A stretch of DNA of 64,000 nt, from contig OW051494.1 of assembly GCA_932521035.1 (NCBI GenBank), positions 7,116,001 to 7,180,000 of the forward strand, in the 5' to 3' direction. This stretch comes from Oscheius dolichura (Eukaryota > Nematoda > Chromadorea > Rhabditida > Rhabditidae). Below the pieces are notes generated by a model. The model was given only the letters and a program-made list of their open reading frames with translations. It ran no database searches and was not told where the DNA came from. Below are positions 36,291 through 47,283 of this stretch, piece after piece. Every line of letters begins with the position of its first letter. Positions within the stretch are counted from its first letter, which is position 1. Position numbers and translations under genes: made by a program.

Positions 36291-39200
36291 CGTCGAATAG
36301 AATATGGGGAGGGGAAGAGGAACGACCGTAGCCGACGACGACCACGCCCACTTGAACCAATCACAGCCGTCCGCCCACGAGGGATGAGACTCCGAAATAG
36401 CCTGAAACTGTCGTTAGCCGATAGCTGGCCCATCAGTTATCAGTCACCAGCCAGGTGGTGGCCACCTCGGCCGACGAGGAGGCGGCCAACTTCTACCCAC
36501 TGGGCCCCTCCTCGGCCGAGATTCGCCCCCCTTTTTAGAATGGCTATCAATTATTATCATCAGAATGATGTACATCAAAGCCAAAAATATGAATGAACTC
36601 GCTCCTTCGGCTGGTTACGAATTCATAAAGGGAATTATTCGTTTTAATTAATCAAGAGAGGGGGCTGCAACAGCCGACCCGGGACATGAATTGTGTATGG
36701 GGGAATCAGTCATACCGCTGTCTTATTCATCACGATTGTTTTGGATCCCCTGAGAGGGAGGAGATAATTAGATATGAGGAGAGGAGAAGTCTGTTTTATG
36801 GGGGAGGAGACTGTTACACTTACTCAAGTAGGGCCATCGGAGGAGGACGCGTCTGCGACGAGGCAGGGTGAGACAGAAGGACTGAAAATGGTAATCACTG
36901 TTCAACAAGGGCTTTAACAATGAGAAATAAAGAGGTACTGTAGGAGAAATAAGGTATGCCGGCCCCAGGGAGGAAAGACATGGGAAGGCGTGCACTGGCG
37001 ACTACAGTAATCAATCTGGGCTTGGAAGTGATTTTTTCAAAGAATTCTTGAACCAAAAAATCGTGTTTTTATAGTTTTAAAATGTTCTCTTTGTACTTAT
37101 CGCGTCCTTAGAACTAACAGATCATGGTTACGTGCACCCGGCTCAAAGTGCCCTTTAGTCCTCCTCCACGGATAACTTCTAATCAAAAACTACGTAGTTC
37201 ATCTCTCAGCCAAGTTTCCCCTTTTTTTCTGTTCTTTCCAGCCGTCAACCATCTGTCGGCAGCTGATGAAACAATCGGGTGCGCGTTGCGGTAATTGTCT
37301 ATTTGCATTGGAGCAGGTAACACGAGTGCTAATCCGCTGACACCTCTTTGGAAGGGATACCGTAATCTATATACGAGAAGAAGAGGAAAGGAAGAGGAGA
37401 AAAACGACTGTTTACGAAAGAGTGGGGCGCCGGTGGCGGCGGCGGGCAGTGTGGGACCTATACTTCATTCTTACTTGAGAATTATTTACAATAGCCGCTG
37501 CGGTCATACATATTTCCATCGAGGCGCCCGTCATCACAAATGACTGTCCTCCTCCTTCCGGACCTGGGAACTTCTTCGTCCTTACAGTAACCCCCTCCCA
37601 AGAGGGGGAGAACAATGCCCCGGGGGTGACTCTATTTATCGGGCTGTACCTTTTGAAGCGGAACCGCTAAGCGGACCAATAATTGGATACGGTAGGGAGA
37701 CAATCGCCTCGTAAAAACAAATAGCCGAAAGGGGAAAGGGGGCATAGGTGGAATGTGATGAGGGGAACCTGGTGGCCGAGTCGCCCAGATGGTCACAATA
37801 CTGGAGATCATGAATAGTTTATGCCGGGAGAGGCGATCCATTACCTCCTCCTCCTCCAATTGGCCATCCCTTTCCTGGAAGATCACCATCCTCGTCGAAG
37901 TTCTCTCCTCACTCTCTGTGTCTTATTATTAATGTATGGGGAACTCTTATCGACGAGGACAGGGGGAGCCTCTTCTTCTTCTTTGGGGGGACATTCCCTC
38001 GCGGGCGGTCCATCTGGTGGCCACCCCTAATTGGGACTGAGATCATTAATATAAAAGAATGTCGGTGAGGGAGGAGATGAAACAGCGCGGAAGCATGCGA
38101 AAGATGACGGATGATCAAGGAGAGAGGGCAGGCGAATAGGTCGGACTCTGTCTGCCAAGGGGAGGACAGGGTTATGGTCATTGTCCCGGGGACCATGATA
38201 GAGAGTAGAGGACAGCCACCACGTCTGCCCCTCTCCCTCCGAATAAAATGAGGCTGTGCTTCAAAATTCTATCATGAATTTTTCCATCCTCCGCGCGTTC
38301 CTTGTTAAATAAACCAAGTTTGACTGCATTATTGACTCCCTTCATCAGTTATTACTACCAGCCCTGTGCCCCTTCTCTCTCCTCCCAGCTGAGTGTCTGC
38401 TATTCTCTCCTGTAGGTTCGGAGGACCCGGCTGATCCATCCGTAGTAGGCCTCTCCAAGTCCTCGACTCCTACCGTAGTCGGCCCCTTCCAGAATCCATT
38501 AGGCAGACGAGAAATCTCACACGCGAATGGTCACATCATCATGACGAGCTTCAATTCAGGTCGACGACACTTCCAGTAAACAAGCCACATCACGTACTTC
38601 ATCCATTTAAAGGTCTGGGGGACTGTCTGGTTGGAGGTGGCCCTCGTGTCCCGGCTCTTAGCCACTCGTCTCACAGTCTCCAGCTGCAGTGGCTCTCTTC
38701 GTCTTCTTGGCTAATTGTCTTCGGAAATGTCTCGTAGTGTCGTTTAATCGCTCGTCCCAGCCGAGAGGCACCCGGCCAGATGGGTAGGATCACACGCTCT
38801 CGTTCACACGAAAAGTGGCATAGAAAGGGGGATCCTCTCATCCAGTACGGTATTGTCTAGAAGCAGCCCGGATATGGTTTATTTCCGTCTCCGGAGGCAA
38901 TTAGCAAAACGACCTTAACCGTTAGGCCACCTGTGATCCCTGCCAGGAGGATGAAAGCCGTCCGCTCCCGCCGGCTACAAGAGACATGTCGTCGGCCGTC
39001 TTTACGAGCCGGGACTGTATGATGGATACGCGCACTGTGACGCAATTCCGAGTCAATTGACGAGATCATTACGGAATTAGGAAGGGTCGCGGGGGTCAGC
39101 CAGGGGCGGAGGGCAGATACTGTAGAAGGGGAGGACAGGTGAAGTGAAGTTGACTCGATCTCTGTCAATAGACAGGCAGCTGCTCTCTATTACAGGGACT

Positions 39201-39497
39201 CCGGCTAATCGGTCCGAGTATCGTAATCCGATAATAACCATGTTAGCCCGTATTTGCATTGGGATTAACAGCTTGTACCTCCCGACCCGGTCAATCCAGC
39301 CGGGGTGGGCCAGAAAGCGACAATTGGGGACGAGTTATCAATGGCCGGCTGACGGGGCTCAAAGGGAGGAACACCTGCCAGCCACAGGTAATTAGACTAA
39401 ATACCGCACACACCCGGAAGCTGCCAATAAGCAGACGAGTCTCGTCTAACATAAGGGGAAGATTTATTCATTCTAACAAATAACATGACAAGCAATT
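36291..39497. other. 3.2-kb region upstream of unc-86, no gene seen
   Basis: No open frame here has splice or domain support. The DNA is rich in gggagg/ccctcc strings and in taccgtaat/tacagtaa-type words. It is the likely promoter and upstream control region of unc-86. Confidence 0.55.
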
Positions 39498-39976
39498 TTA
39501 ATTGAAGTTGAACTTTTCCAAAATTGTTGCCAACTCATCGATGGAGATCATCGTTCGGGGGCCTTCCATTAGCTCTTGGCTTTTCTTCTCCTCTTCCTGT
39601 GATGCTGCCTCCTTTAGATGACTGGCTGCTCTCTTCGGGTTTTCGTAAGTAACTTTCTGAGTGCCTAAAATGGGCAATAAGATTTAAAAAAAAGTCGCTT
39701 ACAAGGAGCGGGGAAAGGCCTCGAAGGGAATGGCTTCACCAGAGCCTGTGGCTTGATTCCGGCCGCTATCTGGCCTTGTGGAGATGTCTTTCGCTTCATT
39801 GGAATAACATATTTGGGAACTTCTTCATGAGGAACATAGCTAAAACAAGTATTAGACTAAGCGAGAACCTACCCTTCCTTGACTCTCCTCGGCTTCCTAA
39901 AAGTTCCATCAGGTCGTTGCGTCGCTCCGATGAAAATGCCCTCCTCAGTCTTGATACGACGGTCACCTACCATCAT
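39498..39976 (-). CDS. pym-1: PYM, partner of Y14-Mago (exon-junction-complex disassembly factor)
   Basis: PYM binds Mago-Y14 through its N-terminus and removes exon junction complexes during translation. The start MMVGDRRIKTEEG is followed by the hallmark ATQRPDGTFRKPRRVKEG, then YVPHEEVPKYV across a short intron, matching the Mago-binding N-terminal motif. Three exons are supported, with 33-38 nt introns. The protein ends LEKFNFN and is about 140 residues, somewhat shorter than vertebrate PYM, mostly in the middle linker. It is divergent from the RING gene with only 134 bp between start codons. Confidence 0.85.
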
Positions 39977-40110
39977 CCTGCTTATAGAAATAAATAAAAA
40001 CATTAGGAATATAAAAGCTGTAGCGAAAGCAGCGATGCCGCTTCTGTCATTACGCGTCGCTCTCTCGGAAGCGGCCAGCCAGGCCCTTTCAAAAGAAGAA
40101 ACGACGAAGA

Positions 40111-40668
40111 ATGACTCCCAAATGTGCTGTCTGTATTTCCAGTTACGGTACTGTTCAAACATCTTTTTTCGAGGGAATTATGGCTTTAGATTTGCGTGCC
40201 TATCCCGTGGTTGGGAGATGCGGCCACTCCATCTGCCAGCTCTGCTCCGTCGGCCTTCTAAACTCGAAATGTCCTATCTGCCGCTCAGTCGACTCATTCC
40301 TCAATTACTCTAAAAACCATCGGGTATATGGTCAGTATTCCTCTTTGCTTCTTTTTATACAGAGCCGCTCTAGAAATGGTCAAGGATATCTTTGTCAAAA
40401 CTGCAGAGGATGAGCAGCTTCTACAGCGCATTCAAGTGCTCCAGGAGAAAATTCGCCTCAAAAGGAACTCTATCACAGGTTTGATCAAGTAAGAAGAAAA
40501 GCAGAGGTTATGTCAGCTTTGAGAAGACAACTCGAGCATCAAGACGACGATGAATCCTATCACAGCGACTCGGATGACATTCCCGACGAGGAGTTTGCCC
40601 TGGTGGAGGAGATGTTGAGTCAATTCAGCTGGGAAAACGTCGAGTCAGCTCGCCCCGAAAGCATTTAG
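40111..40668 (+). CDS. RING-finger protein with acidic C-terminus
   Basis: The start MTPKCAVC opens a C3HC4-type RING: CAVC, then GRCGHSICQLC, then CPICRS, predicting an E3 ubiquitin ligase. After a 36-nt intron follows a charged coiled coil (MVKDIFVKTAEDEQLLQRIQ) and an acidic tail (DSDDIPDEEFALVEEML) ending PESI at 40668. To keep frame between coiled coil and tail, a 26-nt segment (gtttgatcaag..aaagcag) must be removed. That is unusually short for an intron, so an indel is the alternative. The family beyond RING is not recognised. It shares a promoter region with pym. Confidence 0.75.
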
Positions 40669-41032
40669 GCCCCCTCTCTGATTACTGTATTCTTCCGTGC
40701 CAAATATAAATATTCATATTGATAGTACTCTCACAAAAAAAGACATTGCAATGATAGAAGAAGTAACGGACGTCGGAATGATAGAAGGAGGGGGACGAGT
40801 AGGTACAGGACGAAGTAGGAGAGGAGGATATGGGGGGATGCTAAGGCACCTACACGACATCAATACGTACAAATATAATCTGGGAAGGGAGGAAGAAGAC
40901 TCATATCACGGTTGGAATGGTGGAAATGATAGGGGGAGGGGAGGAGAGGAGATGTAGGACGGACCCGTATGCTAGACACCGCGCTGGACAAGAAAGGATG
41001 GGTGGGAGGAGGACGACGGCCAGAAGGCGGGG
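40669..41032. other. convergent spacer between RING gene and pde-2
   Basis: About 360 bp of 3' flanking sequence, with AAATATAAAT-type A/T motifs near 40705. No gene is seen. Confidence 0.5.
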
Positions 41033-44000
41033 TCACCGCCGCAACTTGTAGTTGTGCTGGGGCTGCTTCTGTTGTGGAGGCTGTGGCGGGGGCTGAGCGG
41101 GCAGGGCCCGGGAATGGGAGGCGGCCGCTGGGGGTTGTACTGGGCCACCGGGCAGCTGAAACAGAGGCATTGAACAGGGATTGAAAGGGAAACGAACCAG
41201 CCGTAGTCGGGCGACCTCGGCGAGAACTTCTCGTTCGAGCTGCTCGTCCCGGAGGTAGTCCAGACCCAGGATCTGCTCTCCTCTCCTGTCTAGGATGTCG
41301 TCCAACGTCTTCCAACAGAGACGGTTGTTCATGATGGACGCGTACGTGGCCCTTCCCTCAGGGACGAGGGCTGCCAGAATACTAAAAACTCCTCATCAAC
41401 CACAGTTCACTTTGGTTGGGCTCACTCAAACACGGGGACAGCAATGTTGTCCATGAATTCGAGCTGGATCTGTGCCACGTTGGCCTTCTCCCGGTCCATC
41501 ATGTCCATGGGCACCGTGCCGTGGGCCTTCTCCATGTCTCCCTGGGAGAAGAATTCGCGGTAGATGTTCTCGGCGATGGCCTTCGAGTTGTGGAAGTCCT
41601 TCGACTGGTCCGACAGGTCGCTGGCCGTCATCACCAGGCACATGAACAGGTAGTGGTGGTCATCCGAGAGGTCGTTGAACCCTACTGAAAATATTACTTT
41701 GCTCTTGATCCTGTCATTTTTTGAAGTCAACAAACATAAAAGGAGAAGGATGCTTACCGCGAATGAGCTCCCTGAAGCGGGGCACCTTCTGGACGTGGAC
41801 GGCGATGTCCGTGGCTAAGATCGACTCCCGGATGTTATTCATGACACACTGGTACTGTGTCCGAGTAAGGGAATGGAGCACATTACACTCGGCTGACCGG
41901 AGGATCATCACCGTCTGGGCGTAGTGGTGGCGCTCGAGGACACTGCCCTCGCTGCTGTACAGCTGTGCCAGGGGTGTCTTCCTCTCTACTTGGAACTTGT
42001 TGTTCGTGCCCCGGTGGTCGATGTCGTGGCAGAGGCAGGCGATCAGCAGGGCCAGCCGTTCCATCTCGTGGAGGTTCCTCCGGACCCGCTGGGTTTTCAG
42101 GGCATTCCAGGCGAAGTGGGCCACGGCGAAGGCATGGGACCAGTTATGATAGGCCACGTCGCGGTAGCCGTTGGCCACGCGGAGGACAAAATTGGCTAGG
42201 ATGTCCTGTCGGATACCGTAGATCTGGGTAAAGCCGAGATCCTAAAATTTTATTTAAATAAGCGGCAAGGGGGCGGCTGAACTTACAACGAAGAATGTCA
42301 TGGCCGCTTTACAGTATTCCAAGTCGCTGCCAATTTGACGAGGGGCGAAGGCGAAACTGGCAAAGTCAGGATGGATTGCCTGCCAGGGGGCTACCGGCTG
42401 GACTGCGAGACGCTTGGCTTCTTGGGGATCCACCTGAAGACACGCTGTCTGTCTCTATCTTGGACTGTGGATTGTCCCGGCACATAATAAACGACGGCGA
42501 CAAACAGGGTCTCTACCACTTAGAACAAATATTTCAACCACACAAAAAGACAGTCACTTTGACCTTTTCTCGAGTAGATCCAACCTATTCATTTAAACCC
42601 AAGAAGATACAGTAACCCCGGGGATAAACGAAGAGAACTCACAGAATTGGGGTTGTCGAGCCATTCGCCGGCCATCCGAAAGCGTCGCTGGGCCTCCTGC
42701 ACTTTTCGGTAGAGTAGACACTGAAAAGGGAGACAGTCAGGGCCATATCCATTTTTGAATTTTTATAATGAAATTTCTGCTGAAGATGGTGGGCGGTGTG
42801 TGTGACCACGGCTGAGTACACAGAGAGGGAGGAGGCGGCCTTTTTTGCGGAAATAGAGAACACCCGCTGCAGATGGTCTCAAAACACGAGGGAAAAAAGG
42901 GGATGCAAACTCCTCCCGGAACCGGGGTCTCTCTGTGTGCCCAATTTGGGGGTGGACGGAAGGGGACCGTGTGGTGGTGGTCTCACGCACTTTCTACGCA
43001 TTTTTATTTGCCCACATGGATTACCGGATAGGCTGTGGGGGATCAACTGCGTATTCAACGGACTACGCAGAGAAATCATTGCGGGAGGAGCGCATTTTAC
43101 ATAAAAGGCAGGGGGTAAACATGGCAAAATGGAGAGTTGAATATTCACGGGGGGACTGATTTGGCAGGTCGTCGAAGTTTACAGTGCGGCCGCCCGGCCA
43201 GAGACCTCCCCTTGCTCGGCAACTTTGCAGAAAACAATGGGAGACCGTTTCCAACTAAATTCTGCAACTGGAGAACTCGGCTTTTTTTGCTCTTTGGTCG
43301 GGATCAGGACGGAATGCTACCGGTGTATTTTCTGTCCACCTTGGGGATCAGGAAGTATCAAAAGGGGGGAAATACAATTACGGAGGCCAACAATTTCCAA
43401 GAAACACACCTGTCTCGAGTTGTCTCACTGGAGGAGGGCGGGCCTCCCGGGAGGATTACCCCGATTAGAGAGGTGAGTCAGGGACGAGTCACTCTCCCTC
43501 GGGGAAATCAGTTGGGACAAGGAAACTCCAGGAGGATGACGCGGTCCCTCGAAAATAGAAAAGGCCCGCCGACAAAATGTCTCGAGTTCGGTTTAAATTA
43601 GCATAGGATGGCTTTGTTTACAACTACGGGTGTCGGCGGGATACCCCGTCACTTTTCGGGAGAACTGATCAAAACAGAAGGCCCGTCGCCTCCTGCCCTT
43701 TTTTGGATATTTAATTAAGATAAATGACTCTGTGAGGTCTTTTTATAAGGGGAGAAAAGAACTCACATGCGATAGGCTGGTAGCGCAGTAGACGGAGAAG
43801 GTGTCGGCCCGGTACTCGTCCTGTCGAGTGAAGCCACGGTTGCCCTCCTTATTGCACAGCTCAAGCACCCCAACGAAGACACCTGAAATTCTCTTTCTCA
43901 TTTAAATATAGAAGATGCGATAGAAGAGAGTGGGGGAGAGAGAAAATCAATCTCTTGACTCGGTGTTTCGCCTTTTTTCAAAACAGCCTAACTAGGTAAT

Positions 44001-47000
44001 ATGGGGAGGACGGGACACAGCGTGTGACGCCAGATGTATTCAATGCGAGGGCCCGGAGTCAAAATTGGAGGCAGGAAATTGAGTCAAACTAGAAAGGCCA
44101 GCCCGGTTGAATCTCTGCGAGACCCATTCGAGGAGGAGATAGAGAGCGAGGGTTTTTGAATATTTGAGGGTGTCGGGGCGAAGTGGCCAATAAATCTCGA
44201 GGAATGACTCCAATCTACTGGGAGGAGAGGGTCAGCCCCCTCGGGGGGCACCGGGGTCATTTTTGCTCTTCTCAGAAGAACAGGAAAGGAGGAGGGCGTC
44301 AGAATCAACTTTGCCGACTGATTGGATTCGTCCCGGTGGCCCCCGTCTCTCCTCCTCTCTGCCCCCCTCAAAAGGGGCCGTTCCCTCTGCCTAAAAAGGC
44401 CCGGCCTCCCGTAAGACCGGCGGAGTGGACGCAATCAACCGTAAATCCCCCTGCCGACTGGGCCCTCGCCGTCTCTGCCCCCGAATGCTAATTAGGCCCC
44501 CAGACGTAATTACTTTATCGTCGAATCAATTGGCTGGAGAAGCCGGGAGGAAAAGAGAAGAATATTCGAGAAATAAAAAAACGAAGAGGAGACATTTCTC
44601 TAGTAGTGCTTAAATACGAGCTAATGAGCGAGAGAATGAGAGAAGGGCCGAGGGAGGGAGGGGCAAAAACAGCCTCCAGGGGAAAATAAGAGAGGGGGAG
44701 AGGACAATCTATTCGAGGGGCAGGAGGAAGGGGTCGATAGCCCCCTTCTTTTTCTTTCTCTCCTTTTTCACCTGGGGGCACTTCCCCTGCCTTTAAATGA
44801 GAGGGGCAGAGAGAGAGCAACCCCCGTGTGCCTTTTGTTGTTATCTAGAGGCAGCTGGCTGGCGCCGCTCTCTCTCCTTTTCTCTTTAAAGGAGAGCTTT
44901 TCCTCCCTTTAAAGGAGCCTCTACCCGGCAGGTTAAAGAGAGAGAAATAATGTTCAAATCAATGGGGGACAGCCTGACCCCAAACTGACTATAATACCAT
45001 AATCCGATTGAGGAACTCGGAGGAGTAACTCCGTCTCCCGCTCTCTCTCTCTCTCTCTACCGGCCGGCCGGCCAGGGGGACACCTAATGATTTCTTCTCT
45101 TCTCGGAACTATGATAAATGATGTCAACTGGGGAGAAAAGGAGTTATCACACACCGGAAGAGACGAGAGAGAGACCTGAAAACAGCCGGGGAGAAGAAAC
45201 ACATGTGATGGCAGGAGAGAGAGACGAGAGAGAACTTTCGAGTCCGATACCATCCGCCGGCCGACCCGAAGAATGAACTAAACTATCAAGTTTTGGACTT
45301 TGTGTAAACAGAAGGCGGAAACTACCCCAGGAGGAGGAGGCGACGGGACGGGGCGGGACGGCAGGCGGCTGGCAGGAGGAAAACGTTTTTGGGGACAGAT
45401 AAGACGGAGAAGAAGATGGAGTCATAAAAAAGAGAAGGCAACGGGAGAAGGAAGACATAACACGGTGGAATGTACTTGAACGGGGCCGGGTGCGAGAGCG
45501 AGATAAATGACTTGTGGTTTTACGGGGAATCAAAGAATCAACGAGGAGACCCCGTGTTCCGGGGGACACGCCTCCTCCCGGACAGGGGAATAGCGACAAC
45601 TTGGGAGAGGTGGTCAAGGCAGATCTCTGGTCAGCTAGCCGATGAAAGGGAGGAGGAGAATGACAGGGAAGCGAGATGGATCGAATGGCAGGCGAAAGAG
45701 TACAGGAGACAACGATAAGAAGTCGTGCCATGGACTCACGCACACACACCCGCACAATGGGAGAGAAAACAAATAAAAGTCGGAACAATAACCAACAGTG
45801 CTTTGCCTCGAAACCATTTTGAACTCTGCACCCATTCTTTTTCTTTAGAGGGAGGAAGTTTTGACAAAAATAGATTTGCCGCCAGCAGGGGTCGAACCTG
45901 CGACCTTGGGCTTATTAGACGTTTAACCATTATGTTTTAACCAGACTATTTAAAATAACATTTCTACAAGTTAGTAGTGGAGAGTAACGAGTACCAAATG
46001 GTAGAGACATAATCTTGGATTAGGCTGAGGCAGCAGAAAAAAGAAGTCGAAAATCTCTACACTAGTGCAGAAGGGGGAAGTCGAAAATCCCGATCACTTT
46101 ATAGTAACCGACTGAGCTATGGCGGCCGATTGTAGGACATTGTACAGACAGAAAGGGAAAAGCTTACCTGCGTGGTCAATGAGTGGGAAGCAGAGAATAT
46201 TCCTGGTTTGGAAGCCAGTCAGCTGGTCAATGTGAGGGTAGAAGAATGGGCATCTATAAAACAGAATGAGAAGGCGGCAAATATGTTCCTGGCTCTCCGG
46301 GAAACGAGGGTGGCGGGAGGGGAGGCCATTCGGAGGCTTCAGAGATCGTTAAGTGGCCCCGGGGACTCGTAGACCGCGTGACTTTTGGTTCTCCCTTTTT
46401 TCTCGCTACTAATTAGAATTTTCTGCCGCTTGTAAACAACTTGCGTGGGAGAGAGACTCAAAAAAGTCGGTTCGATAAATTCGTGGAGCCAGCTGATGCG
46501 TCTGATGGATTGGATTGGCCCCCAGGTTGGAGTGAGGCCAACTGACAGCCGCCTGTTCGCCCCTAAAGAACTCCTCCCCTGCTCCGGAGAACGAGTCCAC
46601 ACTCGGCGACTAACCTGTTGACGTCGCGGACATTCAGGGACTGTTTGAGGGCGACCACCTGGCCGACGATGCCGCGGTCCATGGGCATACGGATCTCTGA
46701 GAGGTGGTCGGCCCTCTCGAAGACGGTGGCCACCAGTTGCTTGTGCTCGCTGTCCACCAGGAAGAGGGAGACACTAAACACGCGAGGGTTAGCCGCGGGA
46801 GGACACTGACGTCTCGGACTTGATGAGCCGCTTGGACTCCTGGATGATGGTCCGGACGAGAGGCTTCAAATCCTCGGACTGGGTGATCAGTCGGTGATAA
46901 ACATCAGGGGAGACGCATCTCGGGCAGTCCTGAAAATGACGGATGTCACCGGAGGAGGCCTCCCAGGAGACGGAAGGACTACCGGGGATAGGGAGATAAC

Positions 47001-47283
47001 GCGTTGTCAATCAATTCCCGACCAGACAAACTTTTTGGGTTGATGCCTCACAAATCAAGTAAATAGAGACGGGAGGGGTCGCTACCTCGTCCATCTCGTC
47101 GTCTAAGGGTATCTCGTCGTCCTCCTCCTCTTCCGGAGCGGCAGGGGTGGCCACAATGACTATCTGCTCCCGCTGGATAGCCAACGGAGGATGGGAAGCC
47201 TTACGCCAGACGGGAGGGGAAGCGACCAACGGCAGCACGCCGAGGTGCGGCAGTGAGTTGCGGCGCAACTCCACCATAGACAT
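41033..47283 (-). CDS. pde-2: cyclic nucleotide phosphodiesterase, PDE2 type with cGMP-binding GAF
   Basis: Hydrolyses cGMP/cAMP. Eleven exons: 47283-47086, 46929-46811, 46773-46615, 46253-46168, 43882-43767, 42720-42643, 42433-42287, 42241-41758, 41684-41426, 41381-41198 and 41155-41033. After an acidic N-terminus comes one GAF domain (VSLFLVDSEHKQLV; GIVGQVVA) with the cGMP-binding NKFDE signature intact: ELCNK, then F, then DE in NRGFTRQDEY. The catalytic domain has YHNWSHAFAVAH and CLCHDIDHRGTNN metal-binding motifs, ATDIAVH, MTASDLSDQ and EFFSQGDMEKA, all PDE2-like. The tail is Pro/Gln-rich (PPQPPQQKQPQ). Mammalian PDE2A has two GAFs; only one is seen here. The intron at 43883-46167 is 2.3 kb. 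An acceptor lies 15 nt before the start. Confidence 0.92.
45877..46126 (-). pseudogene. tRNA-Ile(AAU)-like gene split by an insertion, in a pde-2 intron
   Basis: On the minus strand, 46126 onward reads GCCGCCATAGCTCAGTCGGTTA (acceptor 5' strand, U8-A9, D-arm and A box). From about 45930 it resumes GGTTAAACG, then loop CTAATAA (anticodon AAU), AAGGTC, and a perfect T-arm GCAGG-TTCGACC-CCTGC, ending TGGCGGC that pairs exactly with the 5' GCCGCCA. The halves are separated by about 170 bp bounded by GGTTA direct repeats. Anticodon and D stems are degraded, so this is most likely a tRNA pseudogene carrying an insert, not an intron-containing tRNA. The insert holds a 13-bp direct repeat, gaagtcgaaaatc. 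Confidence 0.65.

Noticed and set aside
45147-45788. 213-residue minus-strand open frame in a pde-2 intron
   Set aside because: Ser/Pro-rich shadow of the purine-rich strand, inside the 2.3-kb intron of pde-2, with no recognisable domain or start context.
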